From the NCBI GenBank assembly GCA_003216235.1, contig QCJE01000001.1, forward strand, positions 16,001 to 80,000: a stretch of 64,000 nucleotides of DNA, given 5' to 3'. Positions 1-7,794 of the stretch are shown here, in pieces. The notes beneath the pieces were generated by a model. That model had not been told where the DNA came from. It made no database searches and saw only the letters and a list, made by a program, of their open reading frames with translations. Both the position numbers and the translations under genes were made by a program. Within the stretch, counting starts at the first letter, position 1. Each line of letters opens with the position of its first letter. Source of the stretch: Pelagibacteraceae bacterium AG-404-P07 (GTDB lineage: Bacteria > Pseudomonadota > Alphaproteobacteria > Pelagibacterales > Pelagibacteraceae).

Positions 1-448
1 GAAGAACTTTTTCATCAACTTCTTTTTTTTTTGAAATCTTTTTATTACTTTCATCCAAAGTCAAAACACTTTCTAAATCTTGAAATCTTATCTGATTATC
101 TGCTTGAACCTTTGATAAACGATTTGATAACTTATCAAGTTTAAAGTTTATTTCCTCAAATTTATTTGTGAGCTGTTGAAATTGATTTTCAATTTCAGAT
201 AATTTTAATAGATGTCTAGTAAGAACATCCTCAGAGTTATTATTCATCTCTGAACTAGAAGCATTATTTGTTCTATTATTTAAATCAGATGAATTTGCAT
301 AAACTGCTTTTTCTAAAGTCTTAATATCGCTTTGAATTTGTTCAAGTGTTTCATAAATATTATGATTGTCAGCAAATGAACTTGTATAAAAAACTATGCT
401 TAAAAATAAAAAAAGTTTTTTTTTGAAAATTTTACTAACTAAATTCAT
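1..448 (-). CDS. ybgF: YbgF/CpoB-like periplasmic coiled-coil protein, N-terminal part (runs off window)
   Basis: Only the first 149 codons are inside the window; the gene continues to the left of base 1. The start ATG is the complement of 446-448. The N-terminus has a lysine-rich n-region, a hydrophobic stretch and a likely signal-peptidase site after SSFA (about residue 26). It is followed by a long Gln/Glu/Lys/Asn-rich helical region with heptad-like Leu/Ile spacing, as in the trimeric coiled coil of CpoB, which coordinates peptidoglycan synthesis with Tol-Pal outer-membrane constriction. The position immediately after pal is the standard tol-pal order. A strong terminator separates it from pal, so it probably has its own promoter or depends on read-through. 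The TPR domain expected at the C-terminus is not visible. Confidence 0.8.
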   Translation of the reverse strand, partial: MNLVSKIFKKKLFLFLSIVFYTSSFADNHNIYETLEQIQSDIKTLEKAVYANSSDLNNRTNNASSSEMNNNSEDVLTRHLLKLSEIENQFQQLTNKFEEINFKLDKLSNRLSKVQADNQIRFQDLESVLTLDESNKKISKKKEVDEKVL

Positions 449-475
449 TGAAGAGTTTATGATTAAAATAATGGC

Positions 476-514
476 AAAAAAAAGACCCTTAATCATTTAA
501 TGATCAAGGGTCTT
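476..514 (-). terminator. Rho-independent terminator after pal
   Basis: A long stem of about 15 base pairs (arms 482-496 and 500-514, three-base loop, one G-U pair in the minus-strand RNA) is followed on the minus strand by a run of eight U. It lies 15 bases after the pal stop codon and ends the leftward tol-pal operon before ybgF. It is the only hairpin with a G/C-containing stem and a U tract that I found between genes in this window. Confidence 0.9.
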
Positions 515-529
515 AATTATTTTAAAAAA

Positions 530-1006
530 TTAGTTTGCTTTTACAGTTACTGATCTTCTATTTTTTGACCAAGCTAATGGATTAGATCCTGAGTCTACAG
601 GTCTTTCTTTTCCATAACTTAAAACTGAAATTCTGTCTGAAGAAATTCCATAAGTCATTAAATAATCTTTCGCTGCATTTGCTCTTCTTTCACCTAAGGC
701 TAAGTTATACTCTCTTGTTCCTCTTTCATCTGCGTGGCCCTCAAGTACAATTGTAATTTTAGAATTTTTTCTTAACCATGCTGCTTGTTTTCTTAATGTT
801 TCTCTTGAAGCAGTTGTTAAAACTGATTCATTAGTAGCGAAGAAAACTCTATCTGGTACACCTGATGCTAGATACTCAATTGTATCTGTTCCTGTGTAAA
901 CGTCACCTTGCATTTGACCTGTCTTTTTTGAAGTTGCACAGGCTGATAATGCTACACAAGCTAGTGTTACTAAAAAAGCGTTTTTAAGAATTTTGAATAA
1001 TTTCAT
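530..1006 (-). CDS. pal: Peptidoglycan-associated lipoprotein Pal
   Basis: 158 residues. Lipoprotein signal peptide with lipobox LSAC and lipidated Cys23, a short linker, then an OmpA-like peptidoglycan-binding domain (about residues 50-157) containing the GHADERGTREYN segment that contacts diaminopimelate. Pal anchors the outer membrane to peptidoglycan and binds TolB, working with TolQRA during envelope constriction. A good Shine-Dalgarno (AAGGAG, complement of 1012-1017) sits at proper distance from the ATG. It is the last gene of tolQ-tolR-tolA-tolB-pal, separated from tolB by 84 bases without a gene. Length is normal for the family. Confidence 0.96.
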   Translation of the reverse strand: MKLFKILKNAFLVTLACVALSACATSKKTGQMQGDVYTGTDTIEYLASGVPDRVFFATNESVLTTASRETLRKQAAWLRKNSKITIVLEGHADERGTREYNLALGERRANAAKDYLMTYGISSDRISVLSYGKERPVDSGSNPLAWSKNRRSVTVKAN

Positions 1007-1090
1007 TATTGCTCCTTGATCAATATTTCTTTATCTTAACTTTTTCACAACTAATTAAATGTTTCAAGATAAAAAATCAAGATATTTCCT

Positions 1091-2431
1091 TTAATTACTT
1101 AATAAAGATGACCATGATGGGTCTGAGGCGTCAGTTGGGGTCTTCACTAATCTTTCATTATAGCCTGTTAAGTCTATAGACCACAATTTAGCTGTAAATC
1201 CCTCTCCTTTTGAGTTTGATTTTGTCTCTCTGTAAAATATTAAGACTCTTCCATTGGGAGACCATGAGGGTGCCTCTTGATAGTAATTTTCTGTCAATAA
1301 TCTTTCACCACTTCCATCTGTTCTCATCACACCAATATAAAATTTTCCTTTATGTAATTTAGTAAATGCAATTAAGTCACCTCTTGGTGACCAAACAGGA
1401 GTTCCATACAAACCTTTTCCAAATGAAATTCTTTTTACATTACTTCCATCACTGTTCATTACATATATTTGCTGATATCCACTTCTATCAGAATTAAAAC
1501 TTATATATTTTCCATCAGGTGAATAAGATGGAGAAGTATCTATTGAGGGATGATTAGTAATTTTTTCAACAATTCTATTTTCTAAATCCATAGTATAAAT
1601 GTCTGAATTGCCATCTTTAGCAAAACTCATTATTATCTTTTTTCCATTTGGTGAAAATCTTGGAGCAAATGTCATTCCGGGGAAATCACCAACAACTTCT
1701 TGCATCCCTGTTTCTATATCTAACAAATAAACTCTGGGTAAATTTTTAAAATAAGATAAATAAGTTACCATCTGGTTTGTTGGATTAAATCGAGGAGTTA
1801 AAACAAGTTCATTTCCTAATGTTAAAAATTTATTGTTAGAACCATCTTGATCCATAATAGCAAGTTTTTTAATTCTTTTTGTTTTAGGACCTTCTTCTGC
1901 AACATATATAATTCTTGTATCAAAATACCCTTTTTCACCTGTCAGTCTCTCATAAACTTTATCAGTTATAATGTGACCAACTCTTCTCCAGTTTGTGGGG
2001 ACAGTTGTAAAAGCAAGTGCCATCATTTCTTTACCTGCAAGAACATCCCATAATCTAAATTCAACTCTCAATTTTTCATCAACAAAATTTACTTTGCCAG
2101 TAATCAAAGCCTGAGCTTTAATTAAAGCCCAATCTTCAAATCTAGGTTTCAAATTTGCTATGTCTGGTTCTTGTAAAAAAGCATCCTTACTTAAAGGATT
2201 AAAAAGACCAGATGCTTTTAAGTTATTCTCAACGACAACTGAAATTTCCGAACCAATATCTTTTTTTTTTAATATTTTTTCAAATTCTTTTTTTGATTGA
2301 TTGTCTATGGATAAAGGTGATACAGCAATTGGTAAGGGATCTAAATTACCTCTAGTGATATCTACTTCAATAAGTGCATACGAATTAAATTGTATACATA
2401 TTAATAATAAAGTTAAAATATATCTTTTCAT
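1091..2431 (-). CDS. tolB: Tol-Pal system beta-propeller protein TolB
   Basis: 446 residues with a cleavable signal peptide (cleavage likely after NSYA, about residue 19). An N-terminal alpha/beta domain (about 25-165) precedes a six-bladed beta-propeller made of repeats of the type [24 protein letters not shown] and WSPNGRVL (about 185-440). TolB is periplasmic and shuttles between Pal and TolA; its N-terminus normally carries the TolA-binding sequence. It lies 9 bases downstream of tolA on the same strand. Length and domain order match alphaproteobacterial TolB. Confidence 0.96.
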   Translation of the reverse strand: MKRYILTLLLICIQFNSYALIEVDITRGNLDPLPIAVSPLSIDNQSKKEFEKILKKKDIGSEISVVVENNLKASGLFNPLSKDAFLQEPDIANLKPRFEDWALIKAQALITGKVNFVDEKLRVEFRLWDVLAGKEMMALAFTTVPTNWRRVGHIITDKVYERLTGEKGYFDTRIIYVAEEGPKTKRIKKLAIMDQDGSNNKFLTLGNELVLTPRFNPTNQMVTYLSYFKNLPRVYLLDIETGMQEVVGDFPGMTFAPRFSPNGKKIIMSFAKDGNSDIYTMDLENRIVEKITNHPSIDTSPSYSPDGKYISFNSDRSGYQQIYVMNSDGSNVKRISFGKGLYGTPVWSPRGDLIAFTKLHKGKFYIGVMRTDGSGERLLTENYYQEAPSWSPNGRVLIFYRETKSNSKGEGFTAKLWSIDLTGYNERLVKTPTDASDPSWSSLLSN

Positions 2432-2440
2432 AATAGTATA

Positions 2441-3250
2441 TTAACCCTCTAACATTTCTCTTGCATCAAAATTTAATTGCAACTCTTTCCATCTTTCATA
2501 TCCAGTAGTTGGAACTCTAAGAGGTTGACATAATTTTATAGCTCTTAAAGCACTTTCTGCTAAAACCTTATAAAAACCCTGGCCAGGTTTATTCATTCTA
2601 GCATGGTCTAATATTTCAGAATTCAAAACTGTTCCATCAGGTTTTAATTGAAGTTTTATTCTTACTAACAAATTTTCGTTATAAGGTAAACCTAATGGAA
2701 TACTCCAGCAACCAAATATTTGGGCCTTGAGTGCATCTTCTTCACTTAATGACAAACCTACGTTTTCAACATTTCTTTGTTGATCTTGAGTTACTTTATC
2801 AGTTTTATTAATAGTTTCGGCACTATCTTCTTTTGATTTATCTATAAGAGCAGCAATATTATTTGGATCAAACAACTCGTCTTTTTCAAATTCAGAGACC
2901 TGTTTTACTTCATTATCAATTTTTTCAGGATTTTGTTTATCTTCTTTTATCTTTTTAACTTTTTCTAGTTTGTCATCTGGCATAGGAACCGAGTCTGGTT
3001 TAATTTTTTTTACTTTTTTTGGTGGGGCCTGTTCAGAAACAAGTTTTTTTTCTTTCTCTTTAATTTTTTCAATTATTTTTTTTGCTTTTGGCGCAAAGGG
3101 AATATTTGTTTCGTCTGTAATCTGAATTAACTCTACAGAGATAATTGGTGGAAGATCTATGGGTTTTTTTGCTAAAAATGGTAGGCTCATCGCAGTGATA
3201 AATATAAACAAAATATGAACAGCAGTGGAGATTATTATGCTTCTACTCAC
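2441..3250 (-). CDS. tolA: TolA-like energy-transducing protein (TonB/TolA family)
   Basis: 269 residues: one N-terminal membrane anchor (about residues 5-25), a Lys/Glu/Pro-rich periplasmic linker (about 45-165), and a C-terminal TonB/TolA-type domain (about 170-265) with the CW..P and A.RA...C features. It couples the TolQ-TolR proton channel to TolB/Pal at the outer membrane. Identity rests on position (8 bases after tolR, 9 before tolB) plus architecture, because TolA sequences are poorly conserved. The linker is much shorter than the long helical domain II of enterobacterial TolA, which is common in alphaproteobacteria. Confidence 0.85.
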   Translation of the reverse strand: MSRSIIISTAVHILFIFITAMSLPFLAKKPIDLPPIISVELIQITDETNIPFAPKAKKIIEKIKEKEKKLVSEQAPPKKVKKIKPDSVPMPDDKLEKVKKIKEDKQNPEKIDNEVKQVSEFEKDELFDPNNIAALIDKSKEDSAETINKTDKVTQDQQRNVENVGLSLSEEDALKAQIFGCWSIPLGLPYNENLLVRIKLQLKPDGTVLNSEILDHARMNKPGQGFYKVLAESALRAIKLCQPLRVPTTGYERWKELQLNFDAREMLEG

Positions 3251-3258
3251 TGATTAAA

Positions 3259-3675
3259 TTACCTTTCTTTATATGGCTCTGAAATTAGTGCTACTTTTGT
3301 AAAACCTGATCCAGATAATAAACCCATAATCTCTAAAACTCTTCCATAATTGATGGTTTTATCACCTCTTACATAAATTCTTGTATCTGTTCTATTTTTG
3401 GAAACAGCTAAAACCTTTGCTATAATTTTCTCGTACTCAACTTTTGACTCCTGAATATAAATCTCTCCTTTAGAATTAATTGTTAATGTTAGAGGTTCTG
3501 TTTCTTCTGGAAGAGAATCGGCAGAACTTTCTGGTAAATCAACTTGAACGCCTACAGTTAACAAAGGTGCAGTAACCATGAATATAATCAAAAGGACCAA
3601 CATTACATCAACAAATGGTGTAACATTTATTTCGCTCATTGGTTCTTTTGAGGAACGGTTAAATTTAAATGCCAT
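3259..3675 (-). CDS. tolR: TolR / ExbD-family proton channel subunit
   Basis: 138 residues. A short cytoplasmic N-terminus is followed by one transmembrane helix (about residues 20-42) starting NVTPFVDVMLVLLIIF, whose Asp is the essential proton-carrying residue of ExbD/TolR, and then a periplasmic domain. It forms the inner-membrane motor with TolQ that energises TolA. The gene begins 1 base after tolQ ends, so translation is probably coupled. The ExbD family is clear; the TolR rather than ExbD assignment comes from the tol operon context. Confidence 0.94.
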   Translation of the reverse strand: MAFKFNRSSKEPMSEINVTPFVDVMLVLLIIFMVTAPLLTVGVQVDLPESSADSLPEETEPLTLTINSKGEIYIQESKVEYEKIIAKVLAVSKNRTDTRIYVRGDKTINYGRVLEIMGLLSGSGFTKVALISEPYKER

Positions 3676-3676
3676 T

Positions 3677-4351
3677 TTAAATTATTGTAAGAAATCTTTT
3701 TGAAAAATTTTCTAATTTTTGAGAATATATTGCAGAGTCATTATTAAATTTATTATAAGCTATAACCGCAGGTATAGCTGCTAACAATCCTAAAGCAGTC
3801 GCAAAAAGTGCTTCAGCTATACCAGGCGCAACTATTGCCAAACTAGTATTTCTTGAAATAGCAATTGATTGAAATGAATTCATAATTCCCCATACAGTTC
3901 CGAATAATCCAATGAATGGAGCTGTTGAGCCTACAGTTGCTAAAAAAGTATATCCTTTACTTATTTTTGACATTTGTCTTTCGATGCCAGTTTCTAAAAT
4001 TGTCATAATTCTATCATGTAAATCTGTTTTTGATCTTCGCTTTAACAAGTTTTGCATTGCATCTTTAAAAATAAGGGACATTGGGTCTTCTGTATTAGCC
4101 GGAAGACTATTATAAAATGTTTCTGCTGACTTTGAATTCCAAAATTTTTTTTCAAATTCTTCTGTTGATTGATTTATTTTTTTGAACAACCTAAATTTTT
4201 CGATTATTACCGCCCAAGAATATATTGAACATACAATTAATATGATTATCACTGACTTGACTATAAAATCTGCACGAATAAATAAGTTCATTAAAGAAAA
4301 ATCAGTATTCGAGGCTAAACCTACAGCTTGAGTTGAAATATCAGCTTCCAT
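3677..4351 (-). CDS. tolQ: TolQ / ExbB-family proton channel subunit
   Basis: 224 residues with three membrane helices (about 30-50, 130-155 and 165-195) and the MotA/TolQ/ExbB core, including the FLATVGSTAPFIGLFGTVWG stretch in the second helix and AEALFATALGLLAAIPA in the third. It assembles as the pentameric channel around the TolR dimer. First tol gene here; 53 bases separate it from the upstream ruvC-like gene. The ybgC thioesterase gene that often precedes tolQ is absent. Confidence 0.95.
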   Translation of the reverse strand: MEADISTQAVGLASNTDFSLMNLFIRADFIVKSVIIILIVCSIYSWAVIIEKFRLFKKINQSTEEFEKKFWNSKSAETFYNSLPANTEDPMSLIFKDAMQNLLKRRSKTDLHDRIMTILETGIERQMSKISKGYTFLATVGSTAPFIGLFGTVWGIMNSFQSIAISRNTSLAIVAPGIAEALFATALGLLAAIPAVIAYNKFNNDSAIYSQKLENFSKRFLTII

Positions 4352-4404
4352 AATGTCTTCTCACACTTAAATGTGTCATGAATTTGTCTTTGATCCTATA
4401 ACTA

Positions 4405-4899
4405 TTAATCGTCAGTTTTATATGTTTCGTAGTAAAAACTAGCAATTAAAATGGCATCAGCCTTATTGGAGTCCTTTTTTTTAGATAATTGTGACGAAAA
4501 ATAAGGAAAAATTTCTATTGCTCTTGTTCTACTTGCATCTTTCTCTGAATTAATAAGGTTAAAATATTTTTTCCATTTAGCTGGTCTAACAAAGTACATG
4601 GGTAATTGCATCGCCGAACACAAACCTTTTAAAATTCCAAATGATTGGCCAAAATTAAACATACTCGTAACTCCTTGTCCTGGCATTGCTGACACTTGTT
4701 CAATTACAACTCTTACATCTTGATTCTCTGATTTATTAATTCTTTTTGAAATTTCATTATATAGTTGAGAGCCATTTACTTGTCTTTTATTTTTCTTCCC
4801 CTCAGTCATTGTTGGCATTTCAACAACTTCAAGAATTTTACCGTCTTTTAAAAAACAAACTGATCCAGATATGCCAGGGTCTATTCCAATAATTAACAT
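4405..4899 (-). CDS. ruvC: RuvC-like Holliday junction endonuclease, phage/plasmid-type subfamily
   Basis: 164 residues with an RNase H-like fold: GIDPG with catalytic Asp7, VVIEQV with Glu67, and a C-terminal KKDSNKADA segment carrying the last acidic residues. The sequence around Glu67 (AMPGQGVTSMFNFGQSFG) and the RPAKWKKYF and KDASRTRA segments resemble RuvC-like proteins of alphaproteobacterial phages rather than cellular RuvC. The neighbourhood (yebC upstream, tolQ downstream) is the normal chromosomal ruvC-ruvA-ruvB position, but ruvA and ruvB are absent. Likely resolves branched DNA; whether it works with a RuvAB motor is unknown. Confidence 0.82.
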   Translation of the reverse strand: MLIIGIDPGISGSVCFLKDGKILEVVEMPTMTEGKKNKRQVNGSQLYNEISKRINKSENQDVRVVIEQVSAMPGQGVTSMFNFGQSFGILKGLCSAMQLPMYFVRPAKWKKYFNLINSEKDASRTRAIEIFPYFSSQLSKKKDSNKADAILIASFYYETYKTDD

Positions 4900-4902
4900 A
4901 AG

Positions 4903-5625
4903 TTATTCAGTAAATTCAGCATTAGAGTAAATATTCTGTATGTCATCCTCTTCTTCTAATAATTCAAAGAAATTAATCAAATTCTCATTTTTTTCCTTTG
5001 AAATTTGAACGCTATTGAGCGGTATCCACTCAATTCCTGTTGAAATAAAATTGCTAATTTCTTTTTCTAACTCTTTTTTCACGTTATAAATTTCATTTAT
5101 TGAACAATGAATTTCATGATAATTTGCATTTGATTTACATTCATCTGCTCCAGCTTCAATGGCTAATTCTAAAATTCTTTCATCTGAGACCTCTTTTGTG
5201 TCAATTTTAATGATGCCCAATTGTTGAAAATTATGTGAAGCTGAGCCCTGGGTTCCAAGACTACCACCAGCTTTTTGAAAAATAGTTCTTACAATTGAAG
5301 CTGTTCTATTTTTATTATCAGTTAAAGTTTCAACAATCACAGCAACCTTTTCAGGACCAAAACCCTCGTATCTTAAATTTTCGAAATTCAATCCTGCACT
5401 TACAGAAGATTTATCAATTGCTCTTTCAATATTATCTTTAGGCACGTTTGCAGATCTTGCTGCTTGGATAGCAGATCTTAATCTTGGGTTCATTGCAGGA
5501 TCTTTATCACCTAGTTTTGCAGCAACAGTAATTTCTTTAGATAATTTGGAAAAAATTTTAGACCTTTGCTTGTCAGCCTTCCCTTTTTTATGCTTTATTC
5601 CTGCCCAATGTGAATGACCTGCCAT
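4903..5625 (-). CDS. yebC: YebC/TACO1 family protein
   Basis: 240 residues, full length for the family. Begins with the hallmark MAGHSHWAGIKHKKGKAD and contains NVPKDNIERAI and the YEGFGP motif. YebC proteins were long labelled transcriptional regulators; more recent work on the family and on mitochondrial TACO1 supports a role in translation through difficult peptide sequences. It lies 3 bases before the ruvC-like gene, the conserved yebC-ruvC pairing. Cytoplasmic; housekeeping function inferred from family. Confidence 0.96.
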   Translation of the reverse strand: MAGHSHWAGIKHKKGKADKQRSKIFSKLSKEITVAAKLGDKDPAMNPRLRSAIQAARSANVPKDNIERAIDKSSVSAGLNFENLRYEGFGPEKVAVIVETLTDNKNRTASIVRTIFQKAGGSLGTQGSASHNFQQLGIIKIDTKEVSDERILELAIEAGADECKSNANYHEIHCSINEIYNVKKELEKEISNFISTGIEWIPLNSVQISKEKNENLINFFELLEEEDDIQNIYSNAEFTE

Positions 5626-5629
5626 AAAA

Positions 5630-6436
5630 TTAATAAGTTTTGTTTAACTGACCTCCAAAGATATAACTTTTTACTTTATTGGCTAATCCAGTTTCTGTAT
5701 CACAATCTACTATAACACCACTTAAAGTAGCTTCACCTTTTGCAGGAAAATGTTTTACAGAATCTTTTTTCATAAATCTATTTAAAGAATTATCCTTATT
5801 CATTCCTATAACTGAGTCATAATCACCACACATTCCAGCATCTGTCTGGTAAGCTGTACCATTTTTTAAAACTCTCGCATCGTTAGTTGGGATATGAGTA
5901 TGTGTTCCAACTACTAGTGTTGCTTTACCATCAAAATAATGTCCAATAGCATTTTTTTCACTAGTAATTTCTCCATGAAAATCAACTATTAAAAAATCAT
6001 AATCTTTTTTAAGCTCATAATTTTCCATAAATATTTTAGAAGCCTCAAAAACATCATCACACTTTTTCATAAAAATATTTCCCATTAAATTAAGAACTCC
6101 AACCTTTAGATCATTTTTTGTAATATAAACTTCAAAACCTTTGCCTGGTGCAGGCTCAAATAAATTCTTTGGTCGAAGCAAACGATTTTCTTTGTCAATA
6201 TAATTCATTATATCTTTTTGATCCCAAACATGATTGCCAGTTGTGACAACATCAACACCACAATTAAAAAAATTTTCGCAAATTTCTTTGGTCAATCCAA
6301 CTCCCGACTCCGCAGCATTTTCACCATTAACAATTACAAAATCAATTTGATTTTTTTTGATTTGATCTAAAAGATTACTCATTATTTTTGAGCAGCCAGA
6401 AATTCCAACAACATCACCTAAAAACAATATTCGCAT
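5630..6436 (-). CDS. YmdB-family metallophosphoesterase (2',3'-cyclic nucleotide phosphodiesterase type)
   Basis: 268 residues. Di-metal phosphoesterase motifs in order: GDVVG with Asp8, VNGENA, TGNHVWD, DFHGE and VGTHTHIPTND. This matches the YmdB/TIGR00282 family, whose characterised members hydrolyse 2',3'-cyclic nucleotides and affect RNA turnover. It lies between fau and yebC with 1-4 base gaps, within the long leftward operon. Metal-binding residues all look intact. The physiological substrate in this organism is not deducible. Confidence 0.9.
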   Translation of the reverse strand: MRILFLGDVVGISGCSKIMSNLLDQIKKNQIDFVIVNGENAAESGVGLTKEICENFFNCGVDVVTTGNHVWDQKDIMNYIDKENRLLRPKNLFEPAPGKGFEVYITKNDLKVGVLNLMGNIFMKKCDDVFEASKIFMENYELKKDYDFLIVDFHGEITSEKNAIGHYFDGKATLVVGTHTHIPTNDARVLKNGTAYQTDAGMCGDYDSVIGMNKDNSLNRFMKKDSVKHFPAKGEATLSGVIVDCDTETGLANKVKSYIFGGQLNKTY

Positions 6437-6437
6437 A

Positions 6438-6986
6438 TTAATTTTCCTTTTCAGTAACTACAAAGTCTAATTTAATATCATGCTTATTAACTGAAATTTT
6501 TTTTACTTTTTGAAATGAATAAGCTAAACCAATTGTTATTATTTTTTTTATTTTTTTAATTTTCTTTATATATCTATCGTAAAAACCTCCGCCATATCCA
6601 ACTCTATTTAAATTTCTATCAAATGCTACAAGAGGAACTAATAAAATGTCAGGATATTTAAGTTGATTTGAAATTGGTTCTGGTATTCCATATTTGTTAA
6701 TGTTCATAGGATCTCTTGATGACCAACGAAAAAAATCCATTTGTGAATTTTTTTTTATTTTTGGAAGCGAGATGATATAATTTTGTTTTTCAAATTTCTC
6801 TAGAATATTCATTATGTCAGCTTCATAGTTATAGGGATAATACCCACCTAAAACTTTTCCTTTTAATCTCATCTTTCTTAAAATTTTTAATATTGATTTA
6901 AAAGTAATCCTGTAGTTACTCAAATTTTGAGTTTTTCTGTACTTGAATATTTTTTTTCTGATTTGGGATTTCTTCACAAAGGTCAA
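6438..6986 (-). CDS. 5-formyltetrahydrofolate cyclo-ligase
   Basis: 182 residues. Basic N-terminus (KSQIRKKIFKYRK) typical of the family, then PLVAFDRNLNRVGYGGGFYDRY near residues 115-140, the phosphate/folate-binding signature of 5-FCL (YgfA/Fau/MTHFS). It converts 5-formyl-THF to 5,10-methenyl-THF using ATP, recycling an inhibitory folate. It directly abuts zapA with no spacer (6986/6987), keeping the widespread zapA-fau pairing but without the intervening 6S RNA gene common elsewhere. Confidence 0.9.
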   Translation of the reverse strand: MTFVKKSQIRKKIFKYRKTQNLSNYRITFKSILKILRKMRLKGKVLGGYYPYNYEADIMNILEKFEKQNYIISLPKIKKNSQMDFFRWSSRDPMNINKYGIPEPISNQLKYPDILLVPLVAFDRNLNRVGYGGGFYDRYIKKIKKIKKIITIGLAYSFQKVKKISVNKHDIKLDFVVTEKEN

Positions 6987-7430
6987 TTAAGATAGGTTTT
7001 CTAAGTTTGCTTTTTCTACAAAACTTGAAATTTCATCAGCAGCTTCATCAATTAATTTTTCATAATTTTTTTGATTGATTTCAATTTCATTTTTTAACTT
7101 TAAATGATTATTATTTAATTCTTTTATCTCTTGTTCTTTTTTATCTTTATACTCATAAATTAAAGTTTTTAGCTCTTTAAATTTATCGGATAGATTTTTA
7201 AGCTCATCTTTTTTTTGTTCTATCTTTTTTTTTGTTTCATAATATTCATCCATTACTTTAACGGCAGTAATTAATAAAAGTTTATTTTCACCCAAGTTAC
7301 CTAAATCGTTTTTTAGATTATTAAATTTTTGATTAATTTGTATTAATAATGCTTCCAAATGTTCTTCCTGTCCATCCTCACAAGATAACAAAAATTCTTT
7401 TCCATTAAATTTTATACTTACGTTTGCCAT
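6987..7430 (-). CDS. zapA: Cell division protein ZapA
   Basis: 147 residues. N-terminal ZapA head (VSIKFNGKEFLLSCEDGQEEHLEAL, split around residues 4-28) and the conserved LLLITAVKVMDE segment, then a long coiled coil (about 60-135). ZapA binds and bundles FtsZ at the division site. It is longer at the C-terminus than many ZapA proteins because of the extended coiled coil. Its start overlaps the end of the upstream DUF4164-type gene by 13 bases, so the two are probably translationally coupled. Confidence 0.88.
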   Translation of the reverse strand: MANVSIKFNGKEFLLSCEDGQEEHLEALLIQINQKFNNLKNDLGNLGENKLLLITAVKVMDEYYETKKKIEQKKDELKNLSDKFKELKTLIYEYKDKKEQEIKELNNNHLKLKNEIEINQKNYEKLIDEAADEISSFVEKANLENLS

Positions 7431-7741
7431 TTATCTATTTCATCTAATAAAGTATCTGTTTCTTGATTTAATTCATCAATTTTTTTTGAAAATTCGATTT
7501 GTTTTTTTTGTTCTGTTTTCTCTTGATTTTGAAATTCATCCAATTTTTTACTCAAATCATTATAATCTTCATTTAAACTTTTATATTTTTCCTCTAGTTC
7601 TTGCTTTTCAATTTCTAATTGATTTTTTTGCACACTCAAATTTTCAATGTTTTTTTTTATATCTGGGTTATTGAGATTTAAATTTTTTAATTTTGTTAAC
7701 GCTAAATTTAATTTTTTTTCTTTTTCGGTTAGAGAATTCAT
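7418..7741 (-). CDS. Small coiled-coil protein, DUF4164-like
   Basis: 107 residues, almost entirely predicted coiled coil rich in Lys, Glu, Leu and Asn (about residues 5-100), with no signal peptide or membrane helix. Alphaproteobacteria commonly encode a small DUF4164 coiled-coil protein directly upstream of zapA; position and size fit that family and no enzymatic motif is present. A division-related role, perhaps as a ZapB-like partner of ZapA, is inference. It is first in the leftward operon, divergent from tkt with 53 bases between them. Confidence 0.7.
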   Translation of the reverse strand: MNSLTEKEKKLNLALTKLKNLNLNNPDIKKNIENLSVQKNQLEIEKQELEEKYKSLNEDYNDLSKKLDEFQNQEKTEQKKQIEFSKKIDELNQETDTLLDEIDKWQT

Positions 7742-7794
7742 ATATATATATTTATAATATTAAATAGAATCTTCTTAGTCTAGACAGGATAATT
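7742..7794. promoter_or_regulatory. Divergent promoter region between the DUF4164 gene and tkt
   Basis: This 53-base AT-rich spacer must carry the start signals for both the leftward zapA-tol operon and the rightward tkt operon. A perfect TATAAT is at 7753-7758 in plus orientation, but I see no convincing -35 at the matching distance. AGGA at 7786-7789 is a Shine-Dalgarno for the tkt TTG start. An 8-base palindrome GTCTAGAC lies just upstream of it. Exact start sites cannot be fixed from sequence alone. Confidence 0.45.

Noticed and set aside
6980-6995. Search for 6S RNA (ssrS) between zapA and the cyclo-ligase gene
   Set aside because: The two genes abut with zero spacing, leaving no room; 6S RNA is not at this position.
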